NCBI GenBank assembly: GCA_016718315.1
Contig: JADKDV010000001.1
Span: forward strand, 1,240,001-1,304,000
Source: Candidatus Obscuribacter sp.
GTDB lineage: Bacteria > Cyanobacteriota > Vampirovibrionia > Obscuribacterales > Obscuribacteraceae
Direction of reading: 5' to 3'
Length of the DNA stretch: 64,000 nt
How positions within the stretch are numbered: position 1 is the stretch's first letter; each line of letters starts with the position of its first letter. A model generated the notes under the pieces. That model did not search any database. It was not told the origin of the DNA and saw nothing but the letters and a program-made list of their open reading frames with translations. Positions 47,801 to 54,789 of this stretch are shown here, in pieces. Both the position numbers and the translations under genes were made by a program.

Positions 47801-49294
47801 ATCAAAAGCTACATCATTGTAGAGTTTGCCGTCGGCGCCTTTCCATTTATCGCCAGACTTGGAGTATTTTTCATCACCAAATTTGATATCGTCTGGTCCT
47901 ACTACGAATTCTTTGACGGCCTTTGCCGCGCTGATGGCGGCATCAGTAGCTACACTAACGGCGGCAACAGTGCCATCAGCGACTTTACCGGCCAAGTCCT
48001 TGGCTTGCTCGTAGTATGATTTTTCTTTCTCTGGTTCACCTGGTTTTGCAGCTAGTGCGTCCTTCGCTTCAGCCGTTGCGTCCTTTGCTGCAGTTGGCGC
48101 GTCTTTTGCGGGTTCCAACTGTTTAGCAGGCGGTACTACAACTGGTGCATCGCCTGGATTAGCCTGAGGCAACTTAGTTGCTTCAAGATTAGCCACTACC
48201 GGTGACGGCGTATCAGTAGTCTTGGGTTTTGGTGCCTCCACTGCGGCAGGGTTTTTTGGCGCTTCCACTGCGTCAGTGGCTTTTGGTGCTTCCACTGCGT
48301 CAGGGGTTTTTGGTGCTTCCACCGCGGCAGGAGGTTTTGGTGCCTCTTGTGGTGCAACCATTCTGGGCGTTTCAACTGGTTGCTTTAATACTGCGCCATT
48401 CGAAGCAGCATCGGTAATAGGAGCCGTCCGTTGAGGTCCAGGTGCGCTAACAATGTCCCCTTTGAGAATAGGCACATCAGATTTAACAGTAGCAGCACCA
48501 CCGGCATCACTCGCCTGAGTAAACTGGGACTGTGGCGCATCTAACTTGGGTCGAGGAGTTGCCACTTCCTTTGCTTTGGCATCTGGAGCAATTTCGCTTG
48601 GAGTAACCAGAGAGGCTTTGATCAAGCCATTCTCGGGTGCAATAGGGTTACTTTTGGTGGCATCTGTGCCAGTTGCGACTTGACGCTCTGCGCCAGAGCC
48701 AGGTTGGCTAGTGGTAGGACCTCTAAAAATTACACTGTCACGGTTGACGCGACCATCTCCTGTAATGGGACCACCGATGGCAACCGAACCGCCATCAGTA
48801 ATGACTTTGTTAGTCCCAGCTGTCTGCGTTTTGTCACCGGCGTTGGCTGCAGGAGCCTTATCGGCAGCTTGAGATTTATCCCCTGATTTTGCCGCCGCGA
48901 CTTCTGTCTTTTTACCATCACCTTCAGCCTCGCCGCCGATACCGACTGCTTTACCTATGGCTTTGATGCCTTTTTCGGCTTCGCTGATGACTGCGGACAC
49001 AGCCTCGGTGCCTTTTGCCACCGCTGCATTGACATAGCCCATAACGCCATCTGACTTTTCGCCCGGCTTTACGGCCTTGCCATTATCAACAATGGTCAAA
49101 CCTGGGACGTGAGCTGTGGCGGTATTTTCGGCCTGCTTTTGGATGATCTTGAGGGCGTCAGCACCTTGTGCCTCTTGCAATCCAGCCTGGTGGGCTTTGT
49201 CCTCGACTTTTGCAACTTGCGAGTCCCCAGCTTTAGGCGCCTGAACCTCTTTGGGATCAGGTGCTTTGTTATCCTTGTCGGGAACTGTGGACAC
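35828..49294 (-). CDS. Giant 4488-residue LysM protein with YD-like, repeat and zinc-ribbon regions
   Basis: A single open frame of 13.5 kb. In order: a disordered Lys/Ala/Pro N-terminus to ~465; RHS/YD-like sequence at ~468-1465 (YDAKGNLTEV, YDANHNLTEVTNRAG); a Pro/Ala linker to ~2000; Gly/Thr/Asn/Gln repeats to ~3230; a Ser/Thr/Asp-rich stretch; a charged coiled coil at ~3925-4065; two LysM-like domains near 4078-4150 and 4190-4252; a zinc ribbon near 4284-4309 (CGGCDRLL then CPACGF); and a C-terminal domain at ~4381-4488 shared with two neighbours. No signal peptide or membrane helix is visible. GTG start with GAGGT upstream. LysM domains bind peptidoglycan, so an envelope role is likely, but how it would leave the cytoplasm is unclear. 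Confidence 0.88.
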   Translation of the reverse strand: MSTVPDKDNKAPDPKEVQAPKAGDSQVAKVEDKAHQAGLQEAQGADALKIIQKQAENTATAHVPGLTIVDNGKAVKPGEKSDGVMGYVNAAVAKGTEAVSAVISEAEKGIKAIGKAVGIGGEAEGDGKKTEVAAAKSGDKSQAADKAPAANAGDKTQTAGTNKVITDGGSVAIGGPITGDGRVNRDSVIFRGPTTSQPGSGAERQVATGTDATKSNPIAPENGLIKASLVTPSEIAPDAKAKEVATPRPKLDAPQSQFTQASDAGGAATVKSDVPILKGDIVSAPGPQRTAPITDAASNGAVLKQPVETPRMVAPQEAPKPPAAVEAPKTPDAVEAPKATDAVEAPKNPAAVEAPKPKTTDTPSPVVANLEATKLPQANPGDAPVVVPPAKQLEPAKDAPTAAKDATAEAKDALAAKPGEPEKEKSYYEQAKDLAGKVADGTVAAVSVATDAAISAAKAVKEFVVGPDDIKFGDEKYSKSGDKWKGADGKLYNDVAFDKDAKKLVLKGVDGSVEEHLQSGEKVITSKDANDRSNVVKLDASGKPTEVTTDGQKLQFDPNTKKWTDDTGRAVNDVTYNAANGDVSINWNGTTIQTVSRSGESNVTDAQRGFSAKYDAKGNLTEVQDKSGLYKVTEDPAKPGQPVWKDGDGNTLSQVSIYAKTGEMSIVKNDNESIKVSADGVREQVSPSGTVITSRDGSNNEISVKLGVDGKPTEMVTPSGTYVFDASKNQWSKDTIPVAGAEFNRATGEIIIRKDADNTITTKLNGEVTTLNRAAGNLKTEFDAKGEVKAISSDYIGSLKRQQDPSDSTKTTFVDDKGISGYKVQKGLLNSVDITKPNGDRAFVMPNGLRGEMTADGAQSRWFDKDNQLTQVRDGIDSYSIDRTDPAKPQVTHQSDGAAVTKIPILDANASAADKANYPYATLDKATGALTIHDNANNSYTKNPDFSTINRISDGNASRTILSDKTGNLVSIETSKTVDGHTLSVTTDASGRVQSATLPDGSKVEYVPGDSAHDHSYLKTSPDGKYETIGGVTNDFAAGLKYSDSKGNLQTINADGTRVENDVTQGRIKNFSASGDMTSMVDTKDGFTYTFKYDANHNLTEVTNRAGVWQVVPGTTDPVTGEAKWLRTATVAAKASADGTFAVTPIKNPSYVWEGKNSTTDGDYNFVKKTSDAVRPIMDGQNNQTGTLYVGQNGTQYRIMGTGDNIKSMEISKDNGKTFVAVDLANKSVKLDSTTKLPVITEKTADGKLVGTQTYDAKGGIISRDENNNIVRTVDAKGNGYEYFRDDKTGEIMGANSLKNGVTNIAIGGIGDKYGIDATTKMPVVIHPDKSTTSFDGKGGEIVRNADGLTTSVKQSDGTLTNYTYDGNTVKSSLTKYPDTDVTKEQFFTPSGTVTVVRDSTGVASVKSDVPGAVAFDVQPGQIIKTNALGQVVIESANGNQRTVFGTGTSQYLDKATGAVSLYNTKGELISTTLPPAPGTGGTRPGAVPGTVTVGDGSPAPSLPPRGQPSESPKQPAEAPKPGEPGKTPLEPGKAPVEAPKLPPEPAKNLPPVNDPNQGALDKGKVQQVNTNDAAALDQLLSGVVKQQAANAAAAAAAAAAAAKAEAAKAPEAAPAPRAPEAPPPPRSVDPAPAPKAETTQPAPPSTNQPAPNLPKAVETPPATKEPAATPRQDQVSAPKTDTAAAPKTETVNTPKLEPVNAPKLEPVNPPKQVESAPPAPAPRVETAPAKSDAPAANSQNNAPRPADTVATPPPGTTAKAPDTVPAKSDASAAPPPGSSAATAPQGKTTEQAAAQPGQSAPVLQKNAEAAATPAKSVEGAPNSNANAAPAPGKDAAAPAANAAPKGDAASTAAAAAVIIAAGKIAESASPAPKQNAPSPAETQARDTSKANQDAAAAQASKAGEASALPSANQSNANQNANPANTAVPKGTEAAPASAVKTAEVVPAAPVSKPDAATTTQARDTASTTAPATGLPASGTSSGQNSGTASGTGPANQPGTTGGTGQANQSANAPGANAAGSQTGAQSGSQGANLPGNNTQGNQAANAANQANSATTAPQPNTQSGATGTAANAGPTGQPNAANNASGSLNQQGAGGAVATPVQAGHTAPGAQTGTPSGAQQGTGNQTGNAAGTQAGANASQTGNAAGTQAGANASQTGNSAGSQTGNANSGTQNAGTQNQQGAGSATASPVLPGGHSTTNNTTTGQASNVGTANPAGSNTNTSGQSNIPVAGHQNTQTGNNASTPNAPQSTTGATSTGNQNQQGAGSATATPVVAGGQTTGNTTGQTGASSAPVGTQTGANAGQTGAAAGATHTGVNTPDPTGHAGSVSGTTGTSSSNNASGSNTSTGANQTGQNQQGSAGSVASPVLPGGHSNTGTTTGQNTGTNAGQGTGANAGQVGSNVGTGTTPTGATGTTGTNGTTAGAANAPAGTGHTTTTGTTAQSGNDPSGHGANGTGAATAGSGTAANQQSNNATGANTTTAGQTGQSQQGSVGTAASPVVPGAHTGTGANAGQGTGASGGQGTGANAGQGTGANAGQGTGANAGQGTGANAGQSTGTNAGQGTGASAGQGTATGPATGHANSPTGTAPTGNDPAGHTGTNTGTSSGSTSGAIGNQPSNSTAGTNTGTTQTGQNQQGSAGSAASPVLPGGHAGTAAGTGQSTGTNAGQGTGTNAGQGTGANAGQGTGANAGQGTGANAGQGTGANAGQGTGANAGQGTGTNAGQGTATGPATGHANSPTGTAPTGNDPAGHTGTNTGTSSGSTSGAIGNQPSNSTAGTNTGTTQTGQNQQGSAGSAASPVLPGGHAGTAAGTGQGTGANAGQSTGANAGQGTGANAGQGTGANAGQGTGTSAGQGTGANAGQSTGANAGQGTGANAGQSTGTNAGQGTATGPATGHANSPTGTAPTGNDPAGHTGTTTGTTAGTSSGSTSGAIGNQPSNSTAGTNTGTTQTGQNQQGSAGSAASPVLPGGHAGAAAGTGQGTGANAGQSTGTNAGQGTGANAGQSTGTNAGQGTGANAGQSTGTNAGQGTGANAGQSTGTNAGQGTGTNAGQGTGTNAGQGTGTNAGQGTAAGSVNSPVGAGHANSPTGTAPSGNDPAGHAGTTTGTTSGTSSGSTSGAIGSQPANTTAGSSTPSGTAQSGQNQQGSAGNAAAPVSHGGLTQSGTATGTGASANGGASAGQTSGVNAGQGTGANAGQAAGTNNAQGTVTNAGQTAGNAAPTSGVVGQSGTSAAQPGAASQTGGQAPGSNGAAHSPVVATGTPGNASSTSGNTAGTQAGASASAVNDPSGASTVQLHAPQSSAASSISNTTNAPAGSTTPATSTSNSSAPATSTGVVNAPANQSSNQSSNIPSSGHTSTTNAATTPSGAIGGSQSGAMGGGGSTTSNASVPSGSSTAAPQGQAPTSSATSNTASNAPANNSGAQTTSSSNGEPGAVQDPSMVNNTNATVDPGASNSSVLQDPAATTGSAPALPDPSQIVSTQDPDQSVDPSNSTTTTTASTPAQPAAPDATTVSVVDSTTSVDPQSNVNVGSGIDEVVKVTSNVVADTTPINIDVTAPASALSSDTLTPLSVEQLADGILNAILNEATAPVVAPVVDLAPTVGYSEPVLQSFDPVILDQIITSSTSTPSKSESPVAADDVVIDSGSDAQGPDTGFDAGQDAMDAILLEQRQMAERQRAIDELAALQQQMGYGEAPQVEASTSPDGWGTSSVDSATYFGPLDDYIAASYSDWMDQGTSSYDGVSSFGTPYQDVISNWSTNSSFGQPVNDSGLPAPDAMSAIYDDLNNPDSYSVLPPNSDTVVGAQGDNLITRYADQSNGLSDSKSANSEPTETNIISDKTGAATVASNEGLPAETNELPNWLDQSMANLGASGLIVEPPKAAKQEETIDMAPPATDLPDSERLDTEAVTGLKSDLQSYDEKEARWQEVQELQQRLADAINSFAEATRNQVSDVTAQGVEFGADVRQNTEQVLQDLNQMAEEEARLIRENERERLEVERAQRTDDAKEHSERVTAQQAEHKKHQEERELHLKEEKERKLAQEMATILAVRQQSEAETRARELRLRQEREVLQEMIRKDNVQEKYVVRPNEDLYMIAVRKFKDPRVADLIYELNKTKVEVRWTSGKRSYYVQPGVVVLLPSPRQSREWLARQMTIIGKVPPRLGMSGTTSVGADERRNNIERVLGKIKEASNQNEKTYSVRLGDTLRSVAMKHPDLRDVTLWKLLATKNGLTPDMDSKGSPLAILIRGSILNIPTAEEISAYRAEHLPTKATTKEPYSFPSHAILDLATKPCGGCDRLLSQSATICPACGFAFNERPEASVESQSTTFNIPKGTPTLSLDDDEPRTVVTTQQSDTTIVDMDKTTLSLPEAGRKANTNDGLIRIDSEFEEVDGSRTIEAFSQTCRLVRVEVQARGRRIVRQQLELISGDNWIPVLAYEVGNECSTRHEYSRDGRRKSISIDLPSVAVGQMVQNELSQNWEKYCERFLSGRKLSV
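39700..42150. repeat. Nested coding repeats in the giant gene
   Basis: The short unit is 24 bases, encoding GTGANAGQ with A/T/S variants, in four blocks of roughly 7-12 copies. These blocks alternate with a ~90-residue unit (GHANSPTGTAP to SPVLPGGHAGT). The larger unit recurs with a period of about 460-500 bases: ACCTCCTGGC occurs at 40388, 40886 and 41348. All periods are multiples of three. Confidence 0.92.
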
Positions 49295-49613
49295 TTATCG
49301 GACCTCTAGTAAGCTGGCAAGCTACCCCGCCATTTACCTATATGCACCAGCCAGTGGCTTTTGTAACGATTTTTGGTAAAGCAAAAAAGCAATCTCGGAA
49401 GTAGATTTTTAAATTGCCAAAGCCAAAGGCAGCCGCCTCATGAGAGACCACTAATATAGATCTATATAGGTAAAAATTTATGTAAGCTGGACAACACAAG
49501 ATTAAATGGACAGCCCAAGACGCCCATAGATCGCCATATTTAATATTAAATCGTACATTCGCTGTGGCGACAGCAACTTATCAGTCTCTCAGATCAACGT
49601 TTTAAACCTGAAC
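49295..49613. other. Intergenic region upstream of the giant gene, with a 14-base palindrome
   Basis: The 319-base gap holds no gene. A perfect palindrome, ATATAGATCTATAT, lies at 49454-49467, about 160 bases before the giant gene's GTG. It could be an operator or part of the promoter. I could not assign a convincing -35/-10 pair. Confidence 0.4.
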
Positions 49614-52600
49614 TCAGGCCTTTGGTCCCTGCATCTGGGCCAGATAGGCGCGGCAGTAAATCGTCCACTTAGAGACCAGGTCGTTGTCGGCAAGCTCCTG
49701 GACAGTAGCTGGTGGCAGGTCAATCCGGACAGACTTGCGTTTGCCTCCGGGCGAGTACTCATGGCGTACCGCACCTGTGGGAAAGGCCTCGTAAAAAATC
49801 ACTGGATACCAGACAGGTCCAATTAACATCTCTAGTTGAGCGCGGAAGACCCCGATGGCAGGCTCCCATTTGACACTAGACTTGACCAATCTAATGCCGG
49901 TATAAAGCTCCCACATCAAACGATCGCCAGCGATAATAGGCTCGCGCTGCAAAATCTCCATACCGGGTGCCGCTACAGGCTGAGTAATTGGTCCGCTAGC
50001 ACTCTGTGCAATCTCATGGTGCCCACCGCTCACTGGAGTAAAAGTGGGTTGCGGAGAATGCTGCTGACCGCCTTGTGCATCAACATTTGGTTGCACAAAA
50101 GTCGGTTGCGGCGATGGCGGTTGCGGTGATGGCGGTTGCGGTGATGGCTGTTGCGGCACAGGAGGCTGTTGCGGAGCCAGTCCAGGAGGACTCGCAGGAG
50201 TCAATGGCTGTGACTGCGAGAGATAGGCTTGCGGTAGTCCGGCTTGCGGTACTCCAGCCTGTGGCTGAGGGACTGGGGGTTGACCAGCTGATGGCTGACT
50301 GAACTCACCAGAGACGGTCGGTGGTTGCCCGCTGGATACTGGCACAAAGGCTGTTGATGCACCATCAGATGCAGGCTGAACAGCAGGTGGGATCGGAGCC
50401 ACAGGACCAGTTACTGCTTGGACACTTTGAGGCATGGATGGCAAATTACCCTGAGTACTTTGCGGTAGCGGAATGGTCGGATTAAGTAGAGTATTGGGCA
50501 CAGGCGCGGAGGCATTGGGAATAACGGGCATAAATGACGGACCAGGCTGACTGGGTGCCTGAGAAATCGCAGGAGGAGTGGGCTGTGGCACTACAGGAGT
50601 AGATGCATGTGCAGCCGAAGCCAGAGACGAAGGCACTACAGGTAATGGCACACTCGGCACAGCATCAAGCTTGACAGTGGCATCCGTCGCCACTACTGGC
50701 GACACCACATCCTGGTCATGTGCGCTATCATCTTCAGCATCACTTTCTTCATCATAGTCAGCGTCGTACTCTCCATCAAATGCCGCATCGGACTCGGCAT
50801 TTTGAGAGTCTGCGGCAGCCTCAGCAGCCGCTGCGGCAGCTGCATGCGCAGCAGCACGAGCCCTCAACTCAGCAGCAGCAAGTGCAGCTGCCTGAGCCTT
50901 TGAGGCCAGGTCATTAACATCCTGAGCGTTTTCATCACCTAGCGCTTGTCTATCTAGAGTGGCATTGAGCTGTGTATGGCTGCGCGTGGCAGAGAGCACC
51001 TGAGAGACACTCTCAGTCATGGCAGAGGCAAGTTCTGGAGACATATCAGAATCATCATCCTCACCAACATCGGCTGAGTTGCGATACTGTTCAATCTCAA
51101 ATGGTGTTGGCAGATTGAGCACCATGCCACGTCTTAGCACCGCGACTGGCTTATCCTCATCATCGACTTCATCAGATAGCTCATTTATAGTCGCCAGCAA
51201 AGGCCACAGCTCAGCGTCCTTAAGAGCTGGATGTTTGGAGGCAACAGCATCCAGGCTGTCACCCAGACGGACAATATAGCGTATACGGGTAGTCTCACCA
51301 GCCTTTTGTCCCATTGGACCAAGGATTTTTTCGATATTGGCGCGGCGTACCTGACTTTTGGCTACGGCTGCGCCCATCATACCGGCAGAAACACTGGCCG
51401 CCGACTTAGACTTACCATCCCAGTTGGCGCCAAACTGCGCCGCAAGCTCCTGCTCGGCCGTCATCCCCGCTCCCGGGGCAGGACCAGAAGTAGCACCACC
51501 GGTAGCACCACCAGGTAGGGTTGTGCTGCGGGGATTAGCATACAATCTAGATCTAAATTGCTTAATATCAGCTTCGGATGGCAGCCAGATACTTGTGCCG
51601 GGACGAGGATCAACTACTTGCCTGCCTTTTTCCATGCGCACGGGCAACATATGCTTGTTGATTTCATAAATAAGAGCCGAGAGCCTTACGTCACGCAATT
51701 GCTTTTTAGCGATGGACTCAAGGGTATCTTTGTCCTTCACTACATATCGACGACGTTTGTCTTCGCCTTTTCTCTTAGCTTCTTCCATTAACAGCTGTCT
51801 TTCCCTTTCCGCCTCTTGCTCTTTTGTTTGAGCAAGCATAGCCGCCAACATAGCATTTTTGGCGTTATTTTTCTGTTCCTCTTCGAGCAGGCTTTCTTCG
51901 GTCTGTTTGCGGGTCTTCTTATCTCTTAGCTCCCATTCTTCCTCTTGCTTGGCACTAAAAGCCAGTCGTTTTTCTTTCTCCTTAATGTCTTCTTCGCCGC
52001 CATCGTCCAGACCAAGGTCATTCTGTCCAAACCCATCACCGGCATCGGTCTTGATTGAGGCCTCTGTACGCATCGACTCAGTAACGGTTGCGGTGGTGAG
52101 GCTCTCTCCTACTTTTGTGCCCGCTGCCTCAGTTTTCACACCAGCCTCTGGTTTTAGACCACCCTCTGGCTTGATAGTGGTCTCAGGCTTGAGTGCCAGA
52201 CCGTCAACTCCGACTTTAACAGTCTCGGGTTTAACTGTCAGGTCGCTAGCACCTGCGACTTTATCTACAGGCAGGGGCTTGTTTAGCTGATTAGCCAATT
52301 CCATAGCAGTTAAGGCAGGCTGAGCTTTACCGGCTTCCAGTGTTTTAAGTGGGTCTACCTGTTTAGCTGCGTCCAGACCTTTGAGGTCAATGCCGCGCAA
52401 ATCGCCTTTTGCTCCAGCAAGCTCCACACCAAGCCCTTTTGTGGCATCGGCTGCAGGTCCTTTGCCGAGCATTTCTGCCTGAGCTTTTACCAGGGCTTCA
52501 ACGGCCTTAGGATCAAGATTGGCCAGAGTTTTGGCATCGACGTTTACGACCCCATGCATGTCACCGGGTTTGGTGCCTTCCAGACCAAGCCCTTTGAGCA

Positions 52601-54533
52601 CGGCGTTGAGTTCTACTCCAGAGCCAGGCTTTGACGCATTTTGCGCGAGGGCTTGCAGGTCGACCTTAAGATCAGCTTTGCCCTCAGCAAGCGTGTTGGC
52701 GGGTATAAGAGCCTTGCCATCTTTACCAAGATTGAGAGCAGTCAGGTCCCCAGGCAAACCTTTGCCAATTTCTTGACCAGGCAGACCGGGCTTTAGAGTT
52801 TGCCCGAGATCTTTTAGACGGGCAGCAATTTCCTCATCTATATGTAGAGCGTTTTTACCGGGCACTACCTCACCCGGCTTTAAGGGTGTGCCCTCTGGTG
52901 GCTTTTGCTGGCCTTGTTGACCGGGCAGAAGGGCTCCATCTACAGGTTTTTGTGCAAGTGGTAACTGACCGTCCAGTGGTCTTTGACCGGGCGGGACAAT
53001 GTCACCGGGTCTTACAAGAGGCTGACCAACTGGTGGAAGATCACCGGGCTTAAGTGGTTGACCGAGCGGTGGCTGGGCGGACAATTGCCCATCACCAGGT
53101 CTGGGCTGGGCGGGATTTTGGACTTCACCAGGTTTTGGCAGAGTTGGATTTTGGACTTCAACGGGTTTTGGTAGAGTCGGATTTTGACCATCACCGGGTT
53201 TGGGCATCGTAGGGTTTTGTACCTCACCAGGTTTTGGTCCTGTGGGATTTTGAAAGCCTTTATCGATTGGCTGTCCGCCTAAATTGCCCACTGTAACCGA
53301 GCTGACATCTGGCTTGGTAGCTGGATTGGGAGTGACCGCTGGATTATCGCCCTTGATTTGTGCGTCTGGTTTGCCTGGTGATTGACCGGGCTGCTGCAGG
53401 GCGCCCGGATTGGGTCTACCATCTGTCCCTGTGGCTATGGCAGTATCTCTTGCCCCTTCCTGTGATTTTACTTGCGCAATAAAAGGCTGATTGGCAGCCA
53501 GACTGCGTTCAGCGACGGCGGCCACCTGGGGAGGAGTGCCGTCATTACGCGTAACCGCCCTCTCCGCGGTACTGCCGGGAATGGGACTGACTGGATTTGA
53601 TGGATTGATCGGGTTGACTGATTTGACAGCCACCTGTGGAGCATCAACAGATCCCGGTGTCACTGTGGACTTACCGTCAGATGTCTTGCCGTCAGGGGAG
53701 GTGACAGTTCTCGGCTCAACTCCCTGGTTGCGAGTCTCGGGTTGCGGCGTAAGTCCGCGAGTCTCAGGTTGCTGCCCCTTGGTCTCAGGTTGTTGCGGCG
53801 TAAGTCCGCGAGTCTCAGGTTGCTGCCCCTTATTTTCGACTACTACAGGATTGCGGGCATCGCCTGGCGGAGTAACGACCCTCGGTACATCCGAAGCCAA
53901 AATACCCTTGCCTTGATTGCCACCATTATTGCCAGAATCGGTAGTGACACTGCGCACCTGCACAGCCCTTGTGTCAGCGGCAGCAGTCTCAATTGCTTTG
54001 GCTTGAATGCTAGCAGCACTTGGACCGGACTCACGCACCACAGCAGGCTCAGGTCTGGCAGCAGCAGGCGGAGTTGTCGCAACCTCGGGCTTACCAGGAG
54101 TTGCAGCTCTAGTCGTCGCCTCTGGTTTTACTGCTGAATACACAGACTGCCCATTGACGCGAGTCTCATATAACTGTTGACCGCTGTTATTAAATACTGT
54201 CTGCTTCTCTCCCTGCTGACTGATTTTTACAGCCTGAGGACCATCAGAAGTTTGCACTGTCTGCTCTCGGACATTGCCAGTGGCAGTCTGCGTAGCATTG
54301 ATCCTCGCCACTTCTACACTGGACCCAGCAGCCGGCTGGTTGAGATAAGGGTTTTCGGCCTGCAACTTTGTGGTGACGTCGGTAGCCGGAGCTGACTCGA
54401 CTGGTTTGTCCTGGCCCTCGGGTTTAGCCGCGGCCGTAGTTGGCATGCGAAACAAAATAGTATCGGCATTAATCGGAGGACTTGCAGCGGCTGGTTTTGC
54501 TGAATCTCCGGCGTCGGTGGGAGTGCCTGCCAT
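49614..54533 (-). CDS. Large LysM protein (1639 residues) with shared C-terminal domain
   Basis: This is a shorter relative of the giant protein. It has a disordered Pro/Gln/Gly N-terminus to ~560, including repeats of KPGEVQNPT and PETRGLTPQ type. A Leu/Lys/Gly region to ~850 and a charged helical stretch at ~851-921 follow. Two LysM-like domains lie near 928-991 (RYVVKDKDTLESIAKKQL) and 1083-1145 (RYIVRLGDSLDAVASKHP). Then come an Ala-rich helix at ~1211-1245, a Pro/Gln/Val linker, and the C-terminal domain at ~1541-1639 ending YCRAYLAQMQGPKA. There is no signal peptide. The ATG has GGAG about 12 bases upstream, and a near-consensus promoter lies at 54611-54639. Probably peptidoglycan-associated. 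Confidence 0.88.
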   Translation of the reverse strand: MAGTPTDAGDSAKPAAASPPINADTILFRMPTTAAAKPEGQDKPVESAPATDVTTKLQAENPYLNQPAAGSSVEVARINATQTATGNVREQTVQTSDGPQAVKISQQGEKQTVFNNSGQQLYETRVNGQSVYSAVKPEATTRAATPGKPEVATTPPAAARPEPAVVRESGPSAASIQAKAIETAAADTRAVQVRSVTTDSGNNGGNQGKGILASDVPRVVTPPGDARNPVVVENKGQQPETRGLTPQQPETKGQQPETRGLTPQPETRNQGVEPRTVTSPDGKTSDGKSTVTPGSVDAPQVAVKSVNPINPSNPVSPIPGSTAERAVTRNDGTPPQVAAVAERSLAANQPFIAQVKSQEGARDTAIATGTDGRPNPGALQQPGQSPGKPDAQIKGDNPAVTPNPATKPDVSSVTVGNLGGQPIDKGFQNPTGPKPGEVQNPTMPKPGDGQNPTLPKPVEVQNPTLPKPGEVQNPAQPRPGDGQLSAQPPLGQPLKPGDLPPVGQPLVRPGDIVPPGQRPLDGQLPLAQKPVDGALLPGQQGQQKPPEGTPLKPGEVVPGKNALHIDEEIAARLKDLGQTLKPGLPGQEIGKGLPGDLTALNLGKDGKALIPANTLAEGKADLKVDLQALAQNASKPGSGVELNAVLKGLGLEGTKPGDMHGVVNVDAKTLANLDPKAVEALVKAQAEMLGKGPAADATKGLGVELAGAKGDLRGIDLKGLDAAKQVDPLKTLEAGKAQPALTAMELANQLNKPLPVDKVAGASDLTVKPETVKVGVDGLALKPETTIKPEGGLKPEAGVKTEAAGTKVGESLTTATVTESMRTEASIKTDAGDGFGQNDLGLDDGGEEDIKEKEKRLAFSAKQEEEWELRDKKTRKQTEESLLEEEQKNNAKNAMLAAMLAQTKEQEAERERQLLMEEAKRKGEDKRRRYVVKDKDTLESIAKKQLRDVRLSALIYEINKHMLPVRMEKGRQVVDPRPGTSIWLPSEADIKQFRSRLYANPRSTTLPGGATGGATSGPAPGAGMTAEQELAAQFGANWDGKSKSAASVSAGMMGAAVAKSQVRRANIEKILGPMGQKAGETTRIRYIVRLGDSLDAVASKHPALKDAELWPLLATINELSDEVDDEDKPVAVLRRGMVLNLPTPFEIEQYRNSADVGEDDDSDMSPELASAMTESVSQVLSATRSHTQLNATLDRQALGDENAQDVNDLASKAQAAALAAAELRARAAAHAAAAAAAEAAADSQNAESDAAFDGEYDADYDEESDAEDDSAHDQDVVSPVVATDATVKLDAVPSVPLPVVPSSLASAAHASTPVVPQPTPPAISQAPSQPGPSFMPVIPNASAPVPNTLLNPTIPLPQSTQGNLPSMPQSVQAVTGPVAPIPPAVQPASDGASTAFVPVSSGQPPTVSGEFSQPSAGQPPVPQPQAGVPQAGLPQAYLSQSQPLTPASPPGLAPQQPPVPQQPSPQPPSPQPPSPQPTFVQPNVDAQGGQQHSPQPTFTPVSGGHHEIAQSASGPITQPVAAPGMEILQREPIIAGDRLMWELYTGIRLVKSSVKWEPAIGVFRAQLEMLIGPVWYPVIFYEAFPTGAVRHEYSPGGKRKSVRIDLPPATVQELADNDLVSKWTIYCRAYLAQMQGPKA

Positions 54534-54610
54534 GTTTTAGGAAAACTCCAATCAATTACCTGAGCTAGTAAGAGATACCCGGAATAACATCTACTGATAA
54601 AAGGTATTCA

Positions 54611-54639
54611 ATATTATGCGCCACAAACCCGGATGTCAA
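54611..54639 (-). promoter_or_regulatory. Sigma-70-type promoter for the 1639-residue LysM gene
   Basis: On the minus strand TTGACA (54634-54639), a 17-base spacer and TAATAT (54611-54616) repeat exactly the hexamers and spacing found before the ATPase operon. The leader would be about 70 bases. The same gap also feeds the divergent 344-residue gene, for which a weaker TTGATA-N17-TAGAAA (54743-54771) lies too close to the ATG to be convincing. Confidence 0.68.
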
Positions 54640-54789
54640 TAGCCCGGGGTTGCCCCAATACTGGATTCGGCGTAATTCCCAGGATTTAATTTAGCCCGCT
54701 GTCCAATTTTTTTAAACGCCGGATAGATGTATCCACAAGGCGTTGATACACAAATTTTCTATTTGTAGAAATTACCAGGAACTCAGTAA

